From NCBI RefSeq assembly GCF_013393345.1, contig NZ_QJRF01000029.1:1-64000 (forward strand): DNA of 64,000 nucleotides, given 5' to 3'. Shown here one piece after another: positions 1 to 8,677 of this stretch. The notes under the pieces are model-generated. The model saw only the letters and a program-made list of their open reading frames with translations, had not been told where the DNA came from and ran no database searches. Origin of the DNA: Pseudomonas taiwanensis (GTDB lineage Bacteria > Pseudomonadota > Gammaproteobacteria > Pseudomonadales > Pseudomonadaceae). The translations under genes and the position numbers were made by a program. Every line of letters starts with the position of its first letter. The stretch's first letter is position 1.

Positions 1-14
1 AAACTCTTCAGTTC
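1..14 (-). rRNA. 16S rRNA, first 14 nt only (partial)
   Basis: Read on the minus strand, the left edge gives GAACTGAAGAGTTT, the usual first bases of pseudomonad 16S rRNA. The preceding leader, including boxA, also matches what is known of Pseudomonas rrn leaders. Only the extreme 5' end is inside the window; the rest of the operon lies to the left. The exact 5' boundary is taken from the family convention, not measured. Confidence 0.85.
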
Positions 15-209
15 AATACTGCTTGGGTTTTGAGAAAACCCTAAACTTGGCTCAGCAATCGCAAATAAACTCTCGAATTCACGAGTGTTACTTGTGATGC
101 TGATAATCAGTTGACTATCAGTCTTACCTCACAAGCACCCACACGAATTGCTTGATTCAGTTGTTAAAGAGCGTTTCGATCAAGCCTTTCGTCTCAACCG
201 AGGCCGCGC
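15..209 (-). promoter_or_regulatory. rrn leader with boxA antitermination site
   Basis: This is the transcribed leader between the proximal rrn promoter and 16S. The minus strand shows CGCTCTTTAACAA at 173-161, a match to the boxA element bound by NusB/S10 in ribosomal antitermination. No credible protein gene is present; the reading frames crossing it are accidental. Confidence 0.8.
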
Positions 210-237
210 ATTCTACAGCAGCCTTTCTTACTGTCAA
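210..237 (-). promoter_or_regulatory. rrn promoter, proximal
   Basis: On the minus strand TTGACA (237-232) and TAGAAT (215-210) are separated by 16 bp and followed by a GC-rich discriminator (GCGCGG). A short spacer and GC-rich discriminator are typical of growth-rate and ppGpp-controlled rRNA promoters. Confidence 0.75.
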
Positions 238-316
238 GCTGTTTTTCGAAAATCTCTTTTCTACTCAACCGCTTGCGCTTCCGATCCGATTCACTCTTCT
301 CGTCAGCGGGAGGCGC

Positions 317-344
317 ATTCTACAGCGTTCAAACTCGCTGTCAA
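317..344 (-). promoter_or_regulatory. rrn promoter, middle
   Basis: Minus-strand TTGACA (344-339), 16-bp spacer, TAGAAT (322-317), then GCGCCT. The architecture is the same as the proximal and distal promoters, about 107 bp upstream of the proximal one. Confidence 0.75.
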
Positions 345-496
345 CACCTCGATGATCACCTTCATTCACTCCTTTCGGAAGACTGAAGCGGCCAGCACTA
401 CCACCACCAACCGATCACCACTCCCCGCGCGCTTCCAATCAGTTAAGTGCTTGATTTTCAAGCTCTTTCTCTGCTTCGTCGCTGGGAGAGGTGCGC

Positions 497-524
497 ATTA
501 TAGGGATGCAGAATCTGCCGTCAA
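497..524 (-). promoter_or_regulatory. rrn promoter, distal, overlapping the msrQ stop
   Basis: Minus-strand TTGACG (524-519), 16-bp spacer, TATAAT (502-497), then GCGCAC. Its -35 hexamer overlaps the msrQ stop codon (523-521), so the rRNA operon starts with no spacer after the upstream gene on the same strand. Confidence 0.75.
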
Positions 525-1153
525 CACTTAATTGAAACCTTTTTGTCATTTCGCCTGAAAGTTGCAAATACCCTGGGCAACCAGCGCTCTACCAATGGGA
601 GTCTCAGCAACATCAAGGCGGCGCCGACAAGCGCGTAGCCGGCCCACTCGGCCATATCGGCACGGACAACCCAAAGCATATGCAGCAATGCGATGGCCAG
701 GATGGCGTAAACCAGCCTGTGCAATTGCTTCCAACGCTTGCCCAGCCGACGGATGCTGAAGCGATTGGACGTTACAGCGAGCGCAAGCAAACCGCTGAAC
801 CCCAAGGCACCCACGAATATATAGGGGCGCTTGCCCAGGTCGATCAGGAGCTGCTGCATGTCCAGGCCAAGGAGGAAGACGGCATAACCGGTGATGTGCA
901 GCACCACATAGGTGAAGCACCAAAGCCCCAGTTGGCGACGAGCCGCAATCCACCCTCCCCAGCCGGTCAGCTTCTGCAGCGGCGTCATGGACAAGGTGAT
1001 AAGCAGCAACCAGAGCGCCGCCAACCCCAGACGGTCAACGAGCACCTTGCCCGGGTCGGGACCCAGAGCAAATATCCAGGCCTGATAAAGCCACAGCCCC
1101 ACAGGGATCGGCGCTACCAGGAACACGAACAATCGCCAAAGCTTGAATCGCAT
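521..1153 (-). CDS. msrQ: MsrQ, heme-binding membrane subunit of methionine sulfoxide reductase MsrPQ
   Basis: A 210-residue multi-pass inner membrane protein of the YedZ/MsrQ ferric-reductase-like family. It passes electrons from the respiratory chain to periplasmic MsrP, which repairs oxidised methionines in envelope proteins. Hydrophobic segments cover roughly residues 8-30, 43-58, 76-97, 112-128 and 147-165. His86, His145 and His158 sit in membrane helices and are the likely heme ligands. The start codon overlaps the msrP stop (ATGA), the usual coupling for this pair. The gene ends inside the distal rrn promoter, and I see no terminator between them. Confidence 0.95.
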   Translation of the reverse strand: MRFKLWRLFVFLVAPIPVGLWLYQAWIFALGPDPGKVLVDRLGLAALWLLLITLSMTPLQKLTGWGGWIAARRQLGLWCFTYVVLHITGYAVFLLGLDMQQLLIDLGKRPYIFVGALGFSGLLALAVTSNRFSIRRLGKRWKQLHRLVYAILAIALLHMLWVVRADMAEWAGYALVGAALMLLRLPLVERWLPRVFATFRRNDKKVSIKC

Positions 1154-2157
1154 CAGTAGTACTTCCTCAGATCCAACCCGACATAGAGGCTGGCCACTTC
1201 GTCATAGCCATTGAACATGCGCGTCGGCACGATATTCGGGCTGAACAGCCCACTGGGAAGTCTTCGCTCATGAGCCTGACTCCAGCGAGGATGATCCACC
1301 TCAGGATTGACGTTGGAATAGAAGCCATATTCCTCCGGAGCGATGGATTGCCATGTCGTAGGTGGCTGCTCGCTGACCAAGCTGATTCGCACGATCGACT
1401 TGATGCTCTTGAAGCCGTACTTCCAGGGCACCACCAATCGAAGCGGTGCACCGTTCTGATTCGGCAAGACGCGCCCATACATTCCCACGGCCAGAATGGT
1501 TAGCGGATGCATAGCCTCGTCCAGCCGCAATCCTTCCACATAAGGCCAATCGATAAGGGAGAACCCGGAGCGTACGCCGGCCATCTCATCTGGTGCGAGC
1601 CGGGTTTCGAAGCTGACGTACTTGGCATTACTGGTAGGTTCGACTCGCTTCAGCAAATCCGCCAAGGGGAAGCCGAGCCAGGGAATCACCATGGACCAGG
1701 CTTCCACGCACCGGAGTCGATAGATGCGCTCCTCCAGCCCATGAGGCTTCACCAGATCCTCTATCGAGTAAGTACCTGGCTTGGCCACTTCACCCTCTAT
1801 ATGCACAGTCCATGGCTCGAGCTGCATCCTCTCCGCATGGCGCGCCGGATCCCCCTTGTTGGTTCCGAATTCATAGAAGTTGTTGTAGTGGGTCGCATCC
1901 TGAAAGGGCGTGATCGATTCGCTACCCGGAGTAACCGCCCGCCAATGGGTACCCGCCAGCTTTTCGTTGAACCAGGCCGGACCCTGGACTGATTCGACAT
2001 CGGGGTAGGTCGATGCGGCCAGGGAATGACCGGGCAATGCGGCCATTGCGGCAAACCCGCCGGCAGCGGCTATCAACTGACGTCGGGAGAGGTAGACGGA
2101 TTCAGGCGTGACTTCGTGCTCGCGGCACGCAGAGGAAGGTGGGATCTGGATCAGCAT
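1153..2157 (-). CDS. msrP: MsrP, periplasmic molybdopterin methionine sulfoxide reductase catalytic subunit
   Basis: A 334-residue YedY/MsrP homologue. It reduces methionine sulfoxide in periplasmic proteins using a molybdenum-molybdopterin cofactor and electrons from MsrQ. A twin-arginine signal ([10 protein letters not shown], residues 24-33) precedes an AAS cleavage region near residue 49, which fits Tat export of a folded cofactor protein. Cys150 in RLRCVEAW is the expected Mo ligand. The start is supported by GGAG five bases upstream. That ribosome binding site lies inside a strong hairpin after pssA (2161-2203), so translation may be controlled. Confidence 0.95.
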   Translation of the reverse strand: MLIQIPPSSACREHEVTPESVYLSRRQLIAAAGGFAAMAALPGHSLAASTYPDVESVQGPAWFNEKLAGTHWRAVTPGSESITPFQDATHYNNFYEFGTNKGDPARHAERMQLEPWTVHIEGEVAKPGTYSIEDLVKPHGLEERIYRLRCVEAWSMVIPWLGFPLADLLKRVEPTSNAKYVSFETRLAPDEMAGVRSGFSLIDWPYVEGLRLDEAMHPLTILAVGMYGRVLPNQNGAPLRLVVPWKYGFKSIKSIVRISLVSEQPPTTWQSIAPEEYGFYSNVNPEVDHPRWSQAHERRLPSGLFSPNIVPTRMFNGYDEVASLYVGLDLRKYY

Positions 2158-2160
2158 GGC

Positions 2161-2203
2161 GGCTCCGCAATTCGGGCTGGGATGCCCAATGGACTGCGGA
2201 GCC
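2161..2203 (-). promoter_or_regulatory. Hairpin masking the msrP ribosome binding site
   Basis: GGCTCCGCA (2161-2169) pairs with TGCGGAGCC (2195-2203), and inside it TTCGGGC (2171-2177) pairs with GCCCAA (2184-2189) apart from small mismatches. On the minus-strand RNA the 3' arm contains the msrP Shine-Dalgarno GGAG. No T-run follows, so it is not a normal terminator. An RNA switch or simple translational brake is an inference. Confidence 0.5.
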
Positions 2204-2217
2204 GCGAAGAAATTACA

Positions 2218-3033
2218 TCACTCGACTTGCTTGCGACGACGCAGCTGGAGCAAGTATTGCACCGGCCCGGACGCGGCGTAAGCCAGGAAGATCAGCAGGA
2301 GAATACGCGGCGGGTCGCTGAAGACCACCGCAAAGGCCAGCACAACGACCAGGATGGCCACGAAGGGCACGCGACCTTTCAGGTCCAGGTCCTTGAAGCT
2401 GTAGAACTTGATGTTGCTCACCATCAGCATGCCGGCAAGGGCAACCAGCAGGGCCACGATGAACGACATGTTCGAACCCTTGATGCCGAAATCGCTGAAG
2501 GCCCAGACCGTACCCGCGACCACCCCGGCCGCAGCAGGACTGGCGAGACCGATGAAGAAACGCTTGTCCACCTTGCCAATCTGGGTATTGAAGCGAGCCA
2601 GACGCAGAGCGGCACCGGCGACGTATATGAAGGCCACGGTAAGGCCGACACTGCCCAGACCACTCAGTGCCCACTCGAACGCCAGCAACGCCGGAGCGAC
2701 ACCGAAAGCGACCATGTCCGACAACGAGTCGTACTCGGCCCCGAAGGCGCTCTGGGTGTTGGTCAGGCGCGCAACTCGTCCATCGAGGCTGTCCAGCACC
2801 ATGGCAACGAAGATAGTGGCAGCCGCCACCGAGAAGTTGCCGCTCATGGCATTGATGATGGCATAGAACCCGGCGAACAGATTCGCGGTGGTGAACAGGT
2901 TGGGCAGCAGGTAGATGCCGCGATGCCGAACTTTACGGCCCTCAGCGTCCTGGCCTTCCTCGACATGTTCGTCGATGGGCAGCAGGCTGTCGTCTTCGGG
3001 GGCCTGATGCGGTTCTTCGGGGCGTTCACTCAT
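2218..3033 (-). CDS. pssA: PssA, CDP-diacylglycerol-serine O-phosphatidyltransferase
   Basis: A 271-residue membrane enzyme that makes phosphatidylserine from CDP-diacylglycerol and L-serine, the precursor of phosphatidylethanolamine. The CDP-alcohol phosphatidyltransferase signature D-G-x2-A-R-x8-G-x3-D-x3-D is complete at about residues 84-106 (DGRVAR ... GAEYDSLSD). Several hydrophobic helices follow. I chose the ATG at 3033 over the one nine bases upstream because AAGG lies nine bases before it, whereas the same AAGG abuts the upstream ATG. This is the type II membrane form, not the PLD-like E. coli enzyme. It sits first in a same-strand run with msrP and msrQ. Confidence 0.94.
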   Translation of the reverse strand: MSERPEEPHQAPEDDSLLPIDEHVEEGQDAEGRKVRHRGIYLLPNLFTTANLFAGFYAIINAMSGNFSVAAATIFVAMVLDSLDGRVARLTNTQSAFGAEYDSLSDMVAFGVAPALLAFEWALSGLGSVGLTVAFIYVAGAALRLARFNTQIGKVDKRFFIGLASPAAAGVVAGTVWAFSDFGIKGSNMSFIVALLVALAGMLMVSNIKFYSFKDLDLKGRVPFVAILVVVLAFAVVFSDPPRILLLIFLAYAASGPVQYLLQLRRRKQVE

Positions 3034-3132
3034 GAACAACATCCTTGCAGCGAATTCAAGGGGTGGTAGGCGACTCGTTTGAACGCGCCGCCCGGCAAAC
3101 AGGCTTTATACCAGAACAGTACAACCATAACG

Positions 3133-3160
3133 AAAGAACGCGGCCAAGGCCGCGTTCTTT
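3133..3160 (-). terminator. Hairpin terminator after ilvC
   Basis: A perfect 13-bp stem (3133-3145 with 3148-3160) and a 2-nt loop lie 18 bp past the ilvC stop. The minus-strand 3' arm ends in TTCTTT. It separates ilvC from pssA. Confidence 0.8.
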
Positions 3161-3177
3161 GGGGATCGGAAAAGACC

Positions 3178-4251
<1,074 letters not shown>

Positions 4252-4267
4252 TTAAGCGATCTGCTCC

Positions 4268-4298
4268 ATTGCGTAAAATGATATATTCGCAACGCAAT
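4268..4298. promoter_or_regulatory. Dyad in the ilvC-ilvY divergent region, probable IlvY operator
   Basis: ATTGCGT (4268-4274) and ACGCAAT (4292-4298) form an inverted repeat; a nested TTGCG/CGCAA pair occupies 4269-4273 and 4288-4292. LysR regulators usually bind such dyads in the divergent space beside their own gene. The assignment to IlvY is an inference from position. Confidence 0.55.
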
Positions 4299-4319
4299 GT
4301 GCCGGAATATGAAACACTC

Positions 4320-5201
4320 ATGGACAACCACTCCCTCAGGCTCTTTCTTTCCCTGGCAGACAACCTGCACTTCGGCAAAACCAGCCGCGAGCAGCATGTC
4401 AGCCCCTCCGCGCTCAGTCGCAGCATCAAGCAACTCGAGGACGAACTTGGCGCACCACTGTTCGTACGCGACAGTCGCTCGGTTCAGCTGACCCGCGAGG
4501 GGCGGCAGTTCCGCGAATACGCGAGCGAGGTCATGAACGGCTGGCATGCCATCCGCCAGCGACTCATGCAGGACCAATTGGACCTGCACGGCGAACTCTC
4601 CCTGTATTGCTCGGTAACGGCGAGCTACAGCTTCCTCTACGACATCCTGAGCAGCTTCCGCCAGGACTACCCCCGCATCGAAATGAAGTTGCACACCGGT
4701 GACCCTGCAAAGGCCGTCGAGCGGGTGCAACAAGGGCAGGAGGATCTTGCCATCGGAGCCCGCCCCGACAACCTGCCAGCCGGTGTCGACTTCCAGTCGA
4801 TTACCCGCTCGGAGCTGCGCTTCATTGGCCCACAGTCACCACAACTGCTGACAGACGAACAACTCAGGCAGCCCACAGCGCAGAGCTGGAAGGACGTACC
4901 GATGATTCTTTCGGAAGAAGGCCTGGCCCGGACCCGGACCGACCGCTGGCTGAAAAATCACGGCATCAAGCCGCGCATCTATGCCCAGGTGAGCGGCAAC
5001 GAGGCCATCGTCAGCATGGTGAGCCTGGGATTTGGTATCGGCGTGGCGCCGCAGATCGTGCTCGACAACAGCCCACTGACCGCCCGCATCCGCATCTACG
5101 ACATCCAGCCGCCATTGGCCCCTTACGATATCGGCCTGTTCGCCCTGGAAAAACGTCTCAAAGACCCGCTGATCGCAGCCTTCTGGAATCGCCGCCAGTA
5201 A
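4320..5201 (+). CDS. ilvY: IlvY-like LysR-family activator
   Basis: A 293-residue LysR-type regulator. The winged helix-turn-helix covers residues 1-60 (LRLFLSLADNLHFGKTSREQ followed by SPSALSRSIKQLE), and a substrate-binding effector domain follows. Family IlvY activates ilvC on binding acetolactate or acetohydroxybutyrate. Divergent placement 125 bp from ilvC supports the same role. The start MDNHSL is the normal LysR length; the in-frame ATG 31 codons upstream would run through the operator. It lies between ilvC and ilvIH, breaking what is an ilvI-ilvH-ilvC run in related pseudomonads. Confidence 0.85.
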   Translation: MDNHSLRLFLSLADNLHFGKTSREQHVSPSALSRSIKQLEDELGAPLFVRDSRSVQLTREGRQFREYASEVMNGWHAIRQRLMQDQLDLHGELSLYCSVTASYSFLYDILSSFRQDYPRIEMKLHTGDPAKAVERVQQGQEDLAIGARPDNLPAGVDFQSITRSELRFIGPQSPQLLTDEQLRQPTAQSWKDVPMILSEEGLARTRTDRWLKNHGIKPRIYAQVSGNEAIVSMVSLGFGIGVAPQIVLDNSPLTARIRIYDIQPPLAPYDIGLFALEKRLKDPLIAAFWNRRQ

Positions 5202-5213
5202 AATCCGGGCAAA

Positions 5214-5240
5214 AAAAACCCCGCACCAGGCGGGGTTTTT
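5214..5240. terminator. Bidirectional terminator between ilvY and ilvH
   Basis: CCCCGC (5219-5224) pairs with GCGGGG (5230-5235) and the stem extends through A and T runs on both sides. This serves the convergent ends of ilvY and ilvH. Confidence 0.9.
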
Positions 5241-5251
5241 CATGACTGCGA

Positions 5252-5743
5252 TCAGATCGTCAGCACTTTGTCGCCACGGGAAATCCCGGTGACGCCACTG
5301 CGTACGGTTTCCAGGATCGAGCTGGTACCGATCGCTTGGATGAAGCTGTCCAGCTTGTCGCTCGTGCCCGCCAGCTGGATCGTGTAGACGCTGGAAGTCA
5401 CGTCGACGATCTGGCCGCGGAAGATGTCGGTGGTGCGCTTGACCTCAGCACGCTGAGCACCGGTGGCCTTGACCTTGACCAGCATCAACTCGCGCTCGAT
5501 GTGAGCGCTCTCCGACAAGTTCACCAGTTTGACCACTTCGATCAGCTTGTTGAGGTTCTTGGTGATCTGCTCGATCACCTCATCGTGGCCGATGGTGGTC
5601 AGGGTCAGACGCGACAGAGTCGGGTCCTCGGTCGGAGCAACCGTCAGGCTTTCGATGTTGTAGTTGCGCTGGGAGAAGAGGCCGACCACGCGGGACAGAG
5701 CGCCCGGCTCGTTCTCAAGCAGCAGGGAAATGATGTGTCGCAT
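5252..5743 (-). CDS. ilvH: IlvH, acetolactate synthase III regulatory subunit
   Basis: A 163-residue small subunit of acetohydroxyacid synthase. It activates IlvI and confers valine feedback inhibition through an N-terminal ACT domain (HIISLLLENEPGALSRVVG, residues 3-21) and a C-terminal ACT-like half. The start MRHIIS lies two bases after the ilvI stop, typical of a translationally coupled ilvIH pair; a further upstream ATG would lie inside ilvI. Confidence 0.96.
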   Translation of the reverse strand: MRHIISLLLENEPGALSRVVGLFSQRNYNIESLTVAPTEDPTLSRLTLTTIGHDEVIEQITKNLNKLIEVVKLVNLSESAHIERELMLVKVKATGAQRAEVKRTTDIFRGQIVDVTSSVYTIQLAGTSDKLDSFIQAIGTSSILETVRSGVTGISRGDKVLTI

Positions 5744-5745
5744 GT

Positions 5746-7470
5746 TCAGGTCCGCTCCGTCTTGCTCAGCCACATGTCGCGCATGGCGCCATCCCGAATC
5801 TGCATCGGGTAGACGTGCTCGCTGGAGTCGACCTGGATATCGAGGAACACCAGGCGGTTTTTCAGCGAGAACGCTTCTTCCATCTTCGCCTTCAGATCCT
5901 TCGGATCAGTCACGCGAATGCCGACGTGGCCGTAGGCCTCGGCCAGCTTGACGAAGTCAGGCAGCGATTCCATGTAGGAGTGCGAGTAACGGCTGTTGTA
6001 CTGCATGTCCTGCCATTGGCGGACCATGCCGAGCGCACCGTTGTTGAGGTTGATGATCTTCACCGGCAGGTCGTACTGCAGGCAGGTGGACAGCTCCTGG
6101 ATGTTCATCTGGATACTGCCCTCACCGGTCACGCAGGCGACGTCGGTTTCCGGGAAGCTCAGCTTGATGCCCATGGCTGCGGGGAAACCGAAGCCCATGG
6201 TGCCCAGGCCGCCGGAGTTGATCCAGCGATTGGGCTTGTTGAAGCGGTAGTACTGCGCCGCGAACATCTGGTGCTGGCCCACGTCGGAGGTGACGTAGGC
6301 ATCGCCTTTGGTCACTTCCCACAAGGTCTCGATCACGGTCTGCGGCTTGATGATGCTGCCGTCGCCCTTGTCGTAGGGGAACAGATCACCGCCAGCGCGC
6401 CACTCCTCGACCTGCTTCCACCAGGCAGCGACGGTTTCCTTGTTCGGGGTTTCGCCGATTTCCTTGAGGATGGCGACCATCTCGGACAGCACGCTGTCGA
6501 CCGGCCCCACGATCGGGATGTCGGCCTTGATGGTCTTGGAGATCGAAGCCGGGTCGATGTCGATATGGATGATCTTGGCGTTCGGGCAGAACTTGGCTGC
6601 GCCGTTGATGACGCGGTCATCGAAGCGCGCGCCGACGGCCAGGATCACATCGGAATGGTGCATCGCCAGGTTGGCGGTATAGCTACCGTGCATGCCGAGC
6701 ATGCCGACGAACTGGCGATCACTGCCCGGGAAGGCGCCCAGGCCCATCAGGGTGTTGGTGACCGGCAGGTTGAGCATCTTGGCCAGCTCGGTGAGCTGCT
6801 CGGATGCGTTGCCCATGATCACGCCACCGCCTGCATAGAGGATCGGGCGCTTGGCTGCCAGCAGCATCTCGGCAGCCTTGCGGATCTGGCCGGAGTGGCC
6901 GCGAACTGCAGGGCTGTAGGAACGCAGCTTGACCTTCTTCGGGTAGCTGTATTCGAACTTCTGGGTCGGATCGCCCATGTCCTTCGGAATGTCGACGACA
7001 ACCGGGCCGGGGCGGCCGGACTGAGCAATGTAGAACGCCTTCTTGATCACCTCGGGGATTTCCGAGGGATGCTTGATGATGAAGCTGTGCTTCACGATCG
7101 GGCGGGAGATACCGACCATGTCGGTTTCCTGGAAGGCATCGGTGCCGACCATGTTGCTCGGCACCTGGCCAGACAGGATCACCATCGGGATGGAGTCCAT
7201 GTAGGCGGTGGCGATGCCCGTAACGGCGTTGGTCGCACCCGGGCCGGACGTCACCAGCACAACACCGGGTTTGCCGGTGGCGCGGGCGTAGCCGTCAGCC
7301 ATATGGGTAGCAGCCTGTTCATGACGGACCAGGATATGGGTCACTTCATTTTCTTTGAACAGGGCATCGTAGATATGCAGGAGGGCACCACCCGGGTACC
7401 CGTAAATGTACTTAACGCCTTCGTCACGCAGCGAGCGGACGACCATTTCAGCGCCAGATAAAAGCTCCAC
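5746..7470 (-). CDS. ilvI: IlvI, acetolactate synthase III catalytic subunit
   Basis: A 574-residue ThDP-dependent enzyme that condenses two pyruvates, or pyruvate with 2-ketobutyrate, in the first common step of branched-chain amino acid synthesis. The N-terminal ThDP pyrimidine domain has the catalytic Glu in [14 protein letters not shown]; the central FAD-type domain and C-terminal ThDP domain follow. The metal-binding motif reads GEGS...LNNG rather than the common GDGS...NN. I chose the GTG start at 7470 ([11 protein letters not shown]) because AGGTG precedes it by six bases; the upstream ATG has no site and would add 22 atypical residues. Confidence 0.95.
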   Translation of the reverse strand: MELLSGAEMVVRSLRDEGVKYIYGYPGGALLHIYDALFKENEVTHILVRHEQAATHMADGYARATGKPGVVLVTSGPGATNAVTGIATAYMDSIPMVILSGQVPSNMVGTDAFQETDMVGISRPIVKHSFIIKHPSEIPEVIKKAFYIAQSGRPGPVVVDIPKDMGDPTQKFEYSYPKKVKLRSYSPAVRGHSGQIRKAAEMLLAAKRPILYAGGGVIMGNASEQLTELAKMLNLPVTNTLMGLGAFPGSDRQFVGMLGMHGSYTANLAMHHSDVILAVGARFDDRVINGAAKFCPNAKIIHIDIDPASISKTIKADIPIVGPVDSVLSEMVAILKEIGETPNKETVAAWWKQVEEWRAGGDLFPYDKGDGSIIKPQTVIETLWEVTKGDAYVTSDVGQHQMFAAQYYRFNKPNRWINSGGLGTMGFGFPAAMGIKLSFPETDVACVTGEGSIQMNIQELSTCLQYDLPVKIINLNNGALGMVRQWQDMQYNSRYSHSYMESLPDFVKLAEAYGHVGIRVTDPKDLKAKMEEAFSLKNRLVFLDIQVDSSEHVYPMQIRDGAMRDMWLSKTERT

Positions 7471-7536
7471 GTTTTTCACCTCTAGAACGCCAGATAACCG
7501 CCCGCGACCGGACAGCCTGATTAGGTTTGCCTGCAA

Positions 7537-7593
7537 TCAGCGCGTGAGCGACTGGTGGTCGCCGACTACGTCAGCTACTGACTGAACAAGCAT
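7537..7593 (-). CDS. Possible 18-residue ilvI leader peptide
   Basis: The minus strand reads MLVQSVADVVGDHQSLTR and then TGA. AGGGG lies eight bases before the ATG. Six of 18 residues are Val or Leu, which suits a branched-chain amino acid sensing leader ORF. It ends 66 bp before the ilvI start. Without conservation data it could be chance. Confidence 0.35.
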   Translation of the reverse strand: MLVQSVADVVGDHQSLTR

Positions 7594-7746
7594 TGGGTCG
7601 GCCCCTGAGAGTTGTTGCGGGGCTTTCCCACCCAGCGCGAGGTAACGCGTTGCGGGTGTTACAGGTCGGCGCGGGTGTGCACCTCATCGACTACTACAGC
7701 TTCCGACTTGCGGCCGGCCCACTGGAATAGCGAACCCTGGATTCTT

Positions 7747-7777
7747 CGGATTACTACACTACAAGTCAAGTAATCCG
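7747..7777. promoter_or_regulatory. 9-bp dyad upstream of ilvI
   Basis: CGGATTACT (7747-7755) and AGTAATCCG (7769-7777) are perfect inverted repeats with a 13-bp spacer. The minus-strand spacer includes TTGACT, a possible -35 element. It may be an operator for a regulator such as Lrp or an RNA stem; the identity is unknown. Confidence 0.45.
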
Positions 7778-7879
7778 TTGCGGAATCTTGCATGGATTGC
7801 TGTGACGCGACGCAGGATCAGGACAGGTAGCTTTTGGTTATAGTTAGCGGAGGATTCTCCGCCACCAGAAGGAAACCGC

Positions 7880-8338
7880 ATGCACCGCATGATTTTCGCC
7901 GGCAGCCTGCTGCTGGCACTGAGCTCGTCCGCCATGGCCGGCCAGGTCTACAAATGGGTCGACGCCCAGGGTGTCACCCACTTTGGCGCACAGCCGCCGG
8001 AAGGCCAGCAGGCCACCAGCGTGAACACCTCGGTACCGAAACCGCGCCCCAGCCTGCCGAGTCCGGATAGCGAAACCAGCCAGCCTGCGGCCCCACTCCC
8101 GGAGAGCAAACCGGTGGGCGATCAGAAAGCCATCGATGAGAAGGTGAAGGCGGATGTCGCGACCCAGGAAGCGGAGCGTCGCAAGTACTGCGACACCATC
8201 CGCACCAACCTGGCGCAACTTCAGAACAACCCGCGCCTGCGTGCCGAGGTCAACGGGGAAGTTCAGCGGCTGACCGAGGAAGAGCGCCAGTCCCGCATCA
8301 AAGAAGCCGAGAAGGCGATCGGCGACAACTGCAACTGA
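7880..8338 (+). CDS. DUF4124-domain periplasmic protein
   Basis: A 152-residue protein with an N-terminal signal peptide (cleavage after SSAMA, near residue 20). A DUF4124 domain begins QVYKWVDAQGVTHFG, typically found at the N terminus of exported proteobacterial proteins. A Pro/Ser-rich linker follows, then a charged C-terminal helix with two cysteines (CDTIR and DNCN), probably helical or coiled. AAGGA precedes the chosen ATG by six bases. Function is unknown. It is divergent from ilvI and convergent with the yqcC-like gene. Confidence 0.85.
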   Translation: MHRMIFAGSLLLALSSSAMAGQVYKWVDAQGVTHFGAQPPEGQQATSVNTSVPKPRPSLPSPDSETSQPAAPLPESKPVGDQKAIDEKVKADVATQEAERRKYCDTIRTNLAQLQNNPRLRAEVNGEVQRLTEEERQSRIKEAEKAIGDNCN

Positions 8339-8347
8339 GGCACTGCC

Positions 8348-8677
8348 TCAGTTCGCCCCACCTATCAACTGGTCGAACGCCCCGATGGCGTCGAGCAGCT
8401 TGGCCACTTCGACGAGCCGCCCCCGGTAAACCTCTTCCGCCATGGCGCGGATCCCCGACGCATGCGGCAGCTCCAGGTCATTCTCGATAATGAGCTTCAT
8501 GCGCGGCAGGAAGATCCACTGAAGCCATTGCTCAAACGCCAGGGTATCGACACAGAACGGGGTCTGGCTCGCCAGAGCCTCCGCGCTGGGTGGCGTTTCC
8601 TCCCACCAATCCAGGGCACGCAGCTCCCGCTCGATGAACAGGAGCTGATCGGCCAGTTCGACGCAGCGCGGGTCCAT
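8348..8677 (-). CDS. YqcC-family (DUF446) protein
   Basis: A 109-residue soluble protein resembling YqcC: conserved LIFIERELR-like start, WW motif at 24-25 and the segment FEQWLQWIFLPRM near residues 48-60. The role is unknown; in many gamma-proteobacteria it lies beside truC. Its start overlaps the stop of the upstream TPR lipoprotein by one base (TGATG-like junction), so the two are probably co-translated in an mrcB operon. Confidence 0.85.
   Translation of the reverse strand: MDPRCVELADQLLFIERELRALDWWEETPPSAEALASQTPFCVDTLAFEQWLQWIFLPRMKLIIENDLELPHASGIRAMAEEVYRGRLVEVAKLLDAIGAFDQLIGGAN

Larger units (their letters stand above)
7471..7879 (-). promoter_or_regulatory. Long ilvI upstream leader region
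   Basis: This 409-bp gap holds the control region of ilvI on the minus strand and the short promoter region of the DUF4124 gene on the plus strand. Visible elements are a possible leader ORF (7593-7537) and a perfect 9-bp dyad (7747-7777). A GTAAC/GTTAC stem also lies near 7640-7662. I see no obvious intrinsic terminator with a T-run between the leader ORF and ilvI, so classical attenuation is not proven. Confidence 0.5.

Noticed and set aside
148-531. A 127-codon open frame across the rrn leader and promoters
   Set aside because: It overlaps boxA and the three rRNA promoters and has low-complexity Ser/Thr-rich composition with no ribosome binding site.
7471-7879. T-box or other known riboswitch in the ilvI leader
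   Set aside because: No T-box core or specifier structure was seen, and T-boxes are not expected in Pseudomonas.
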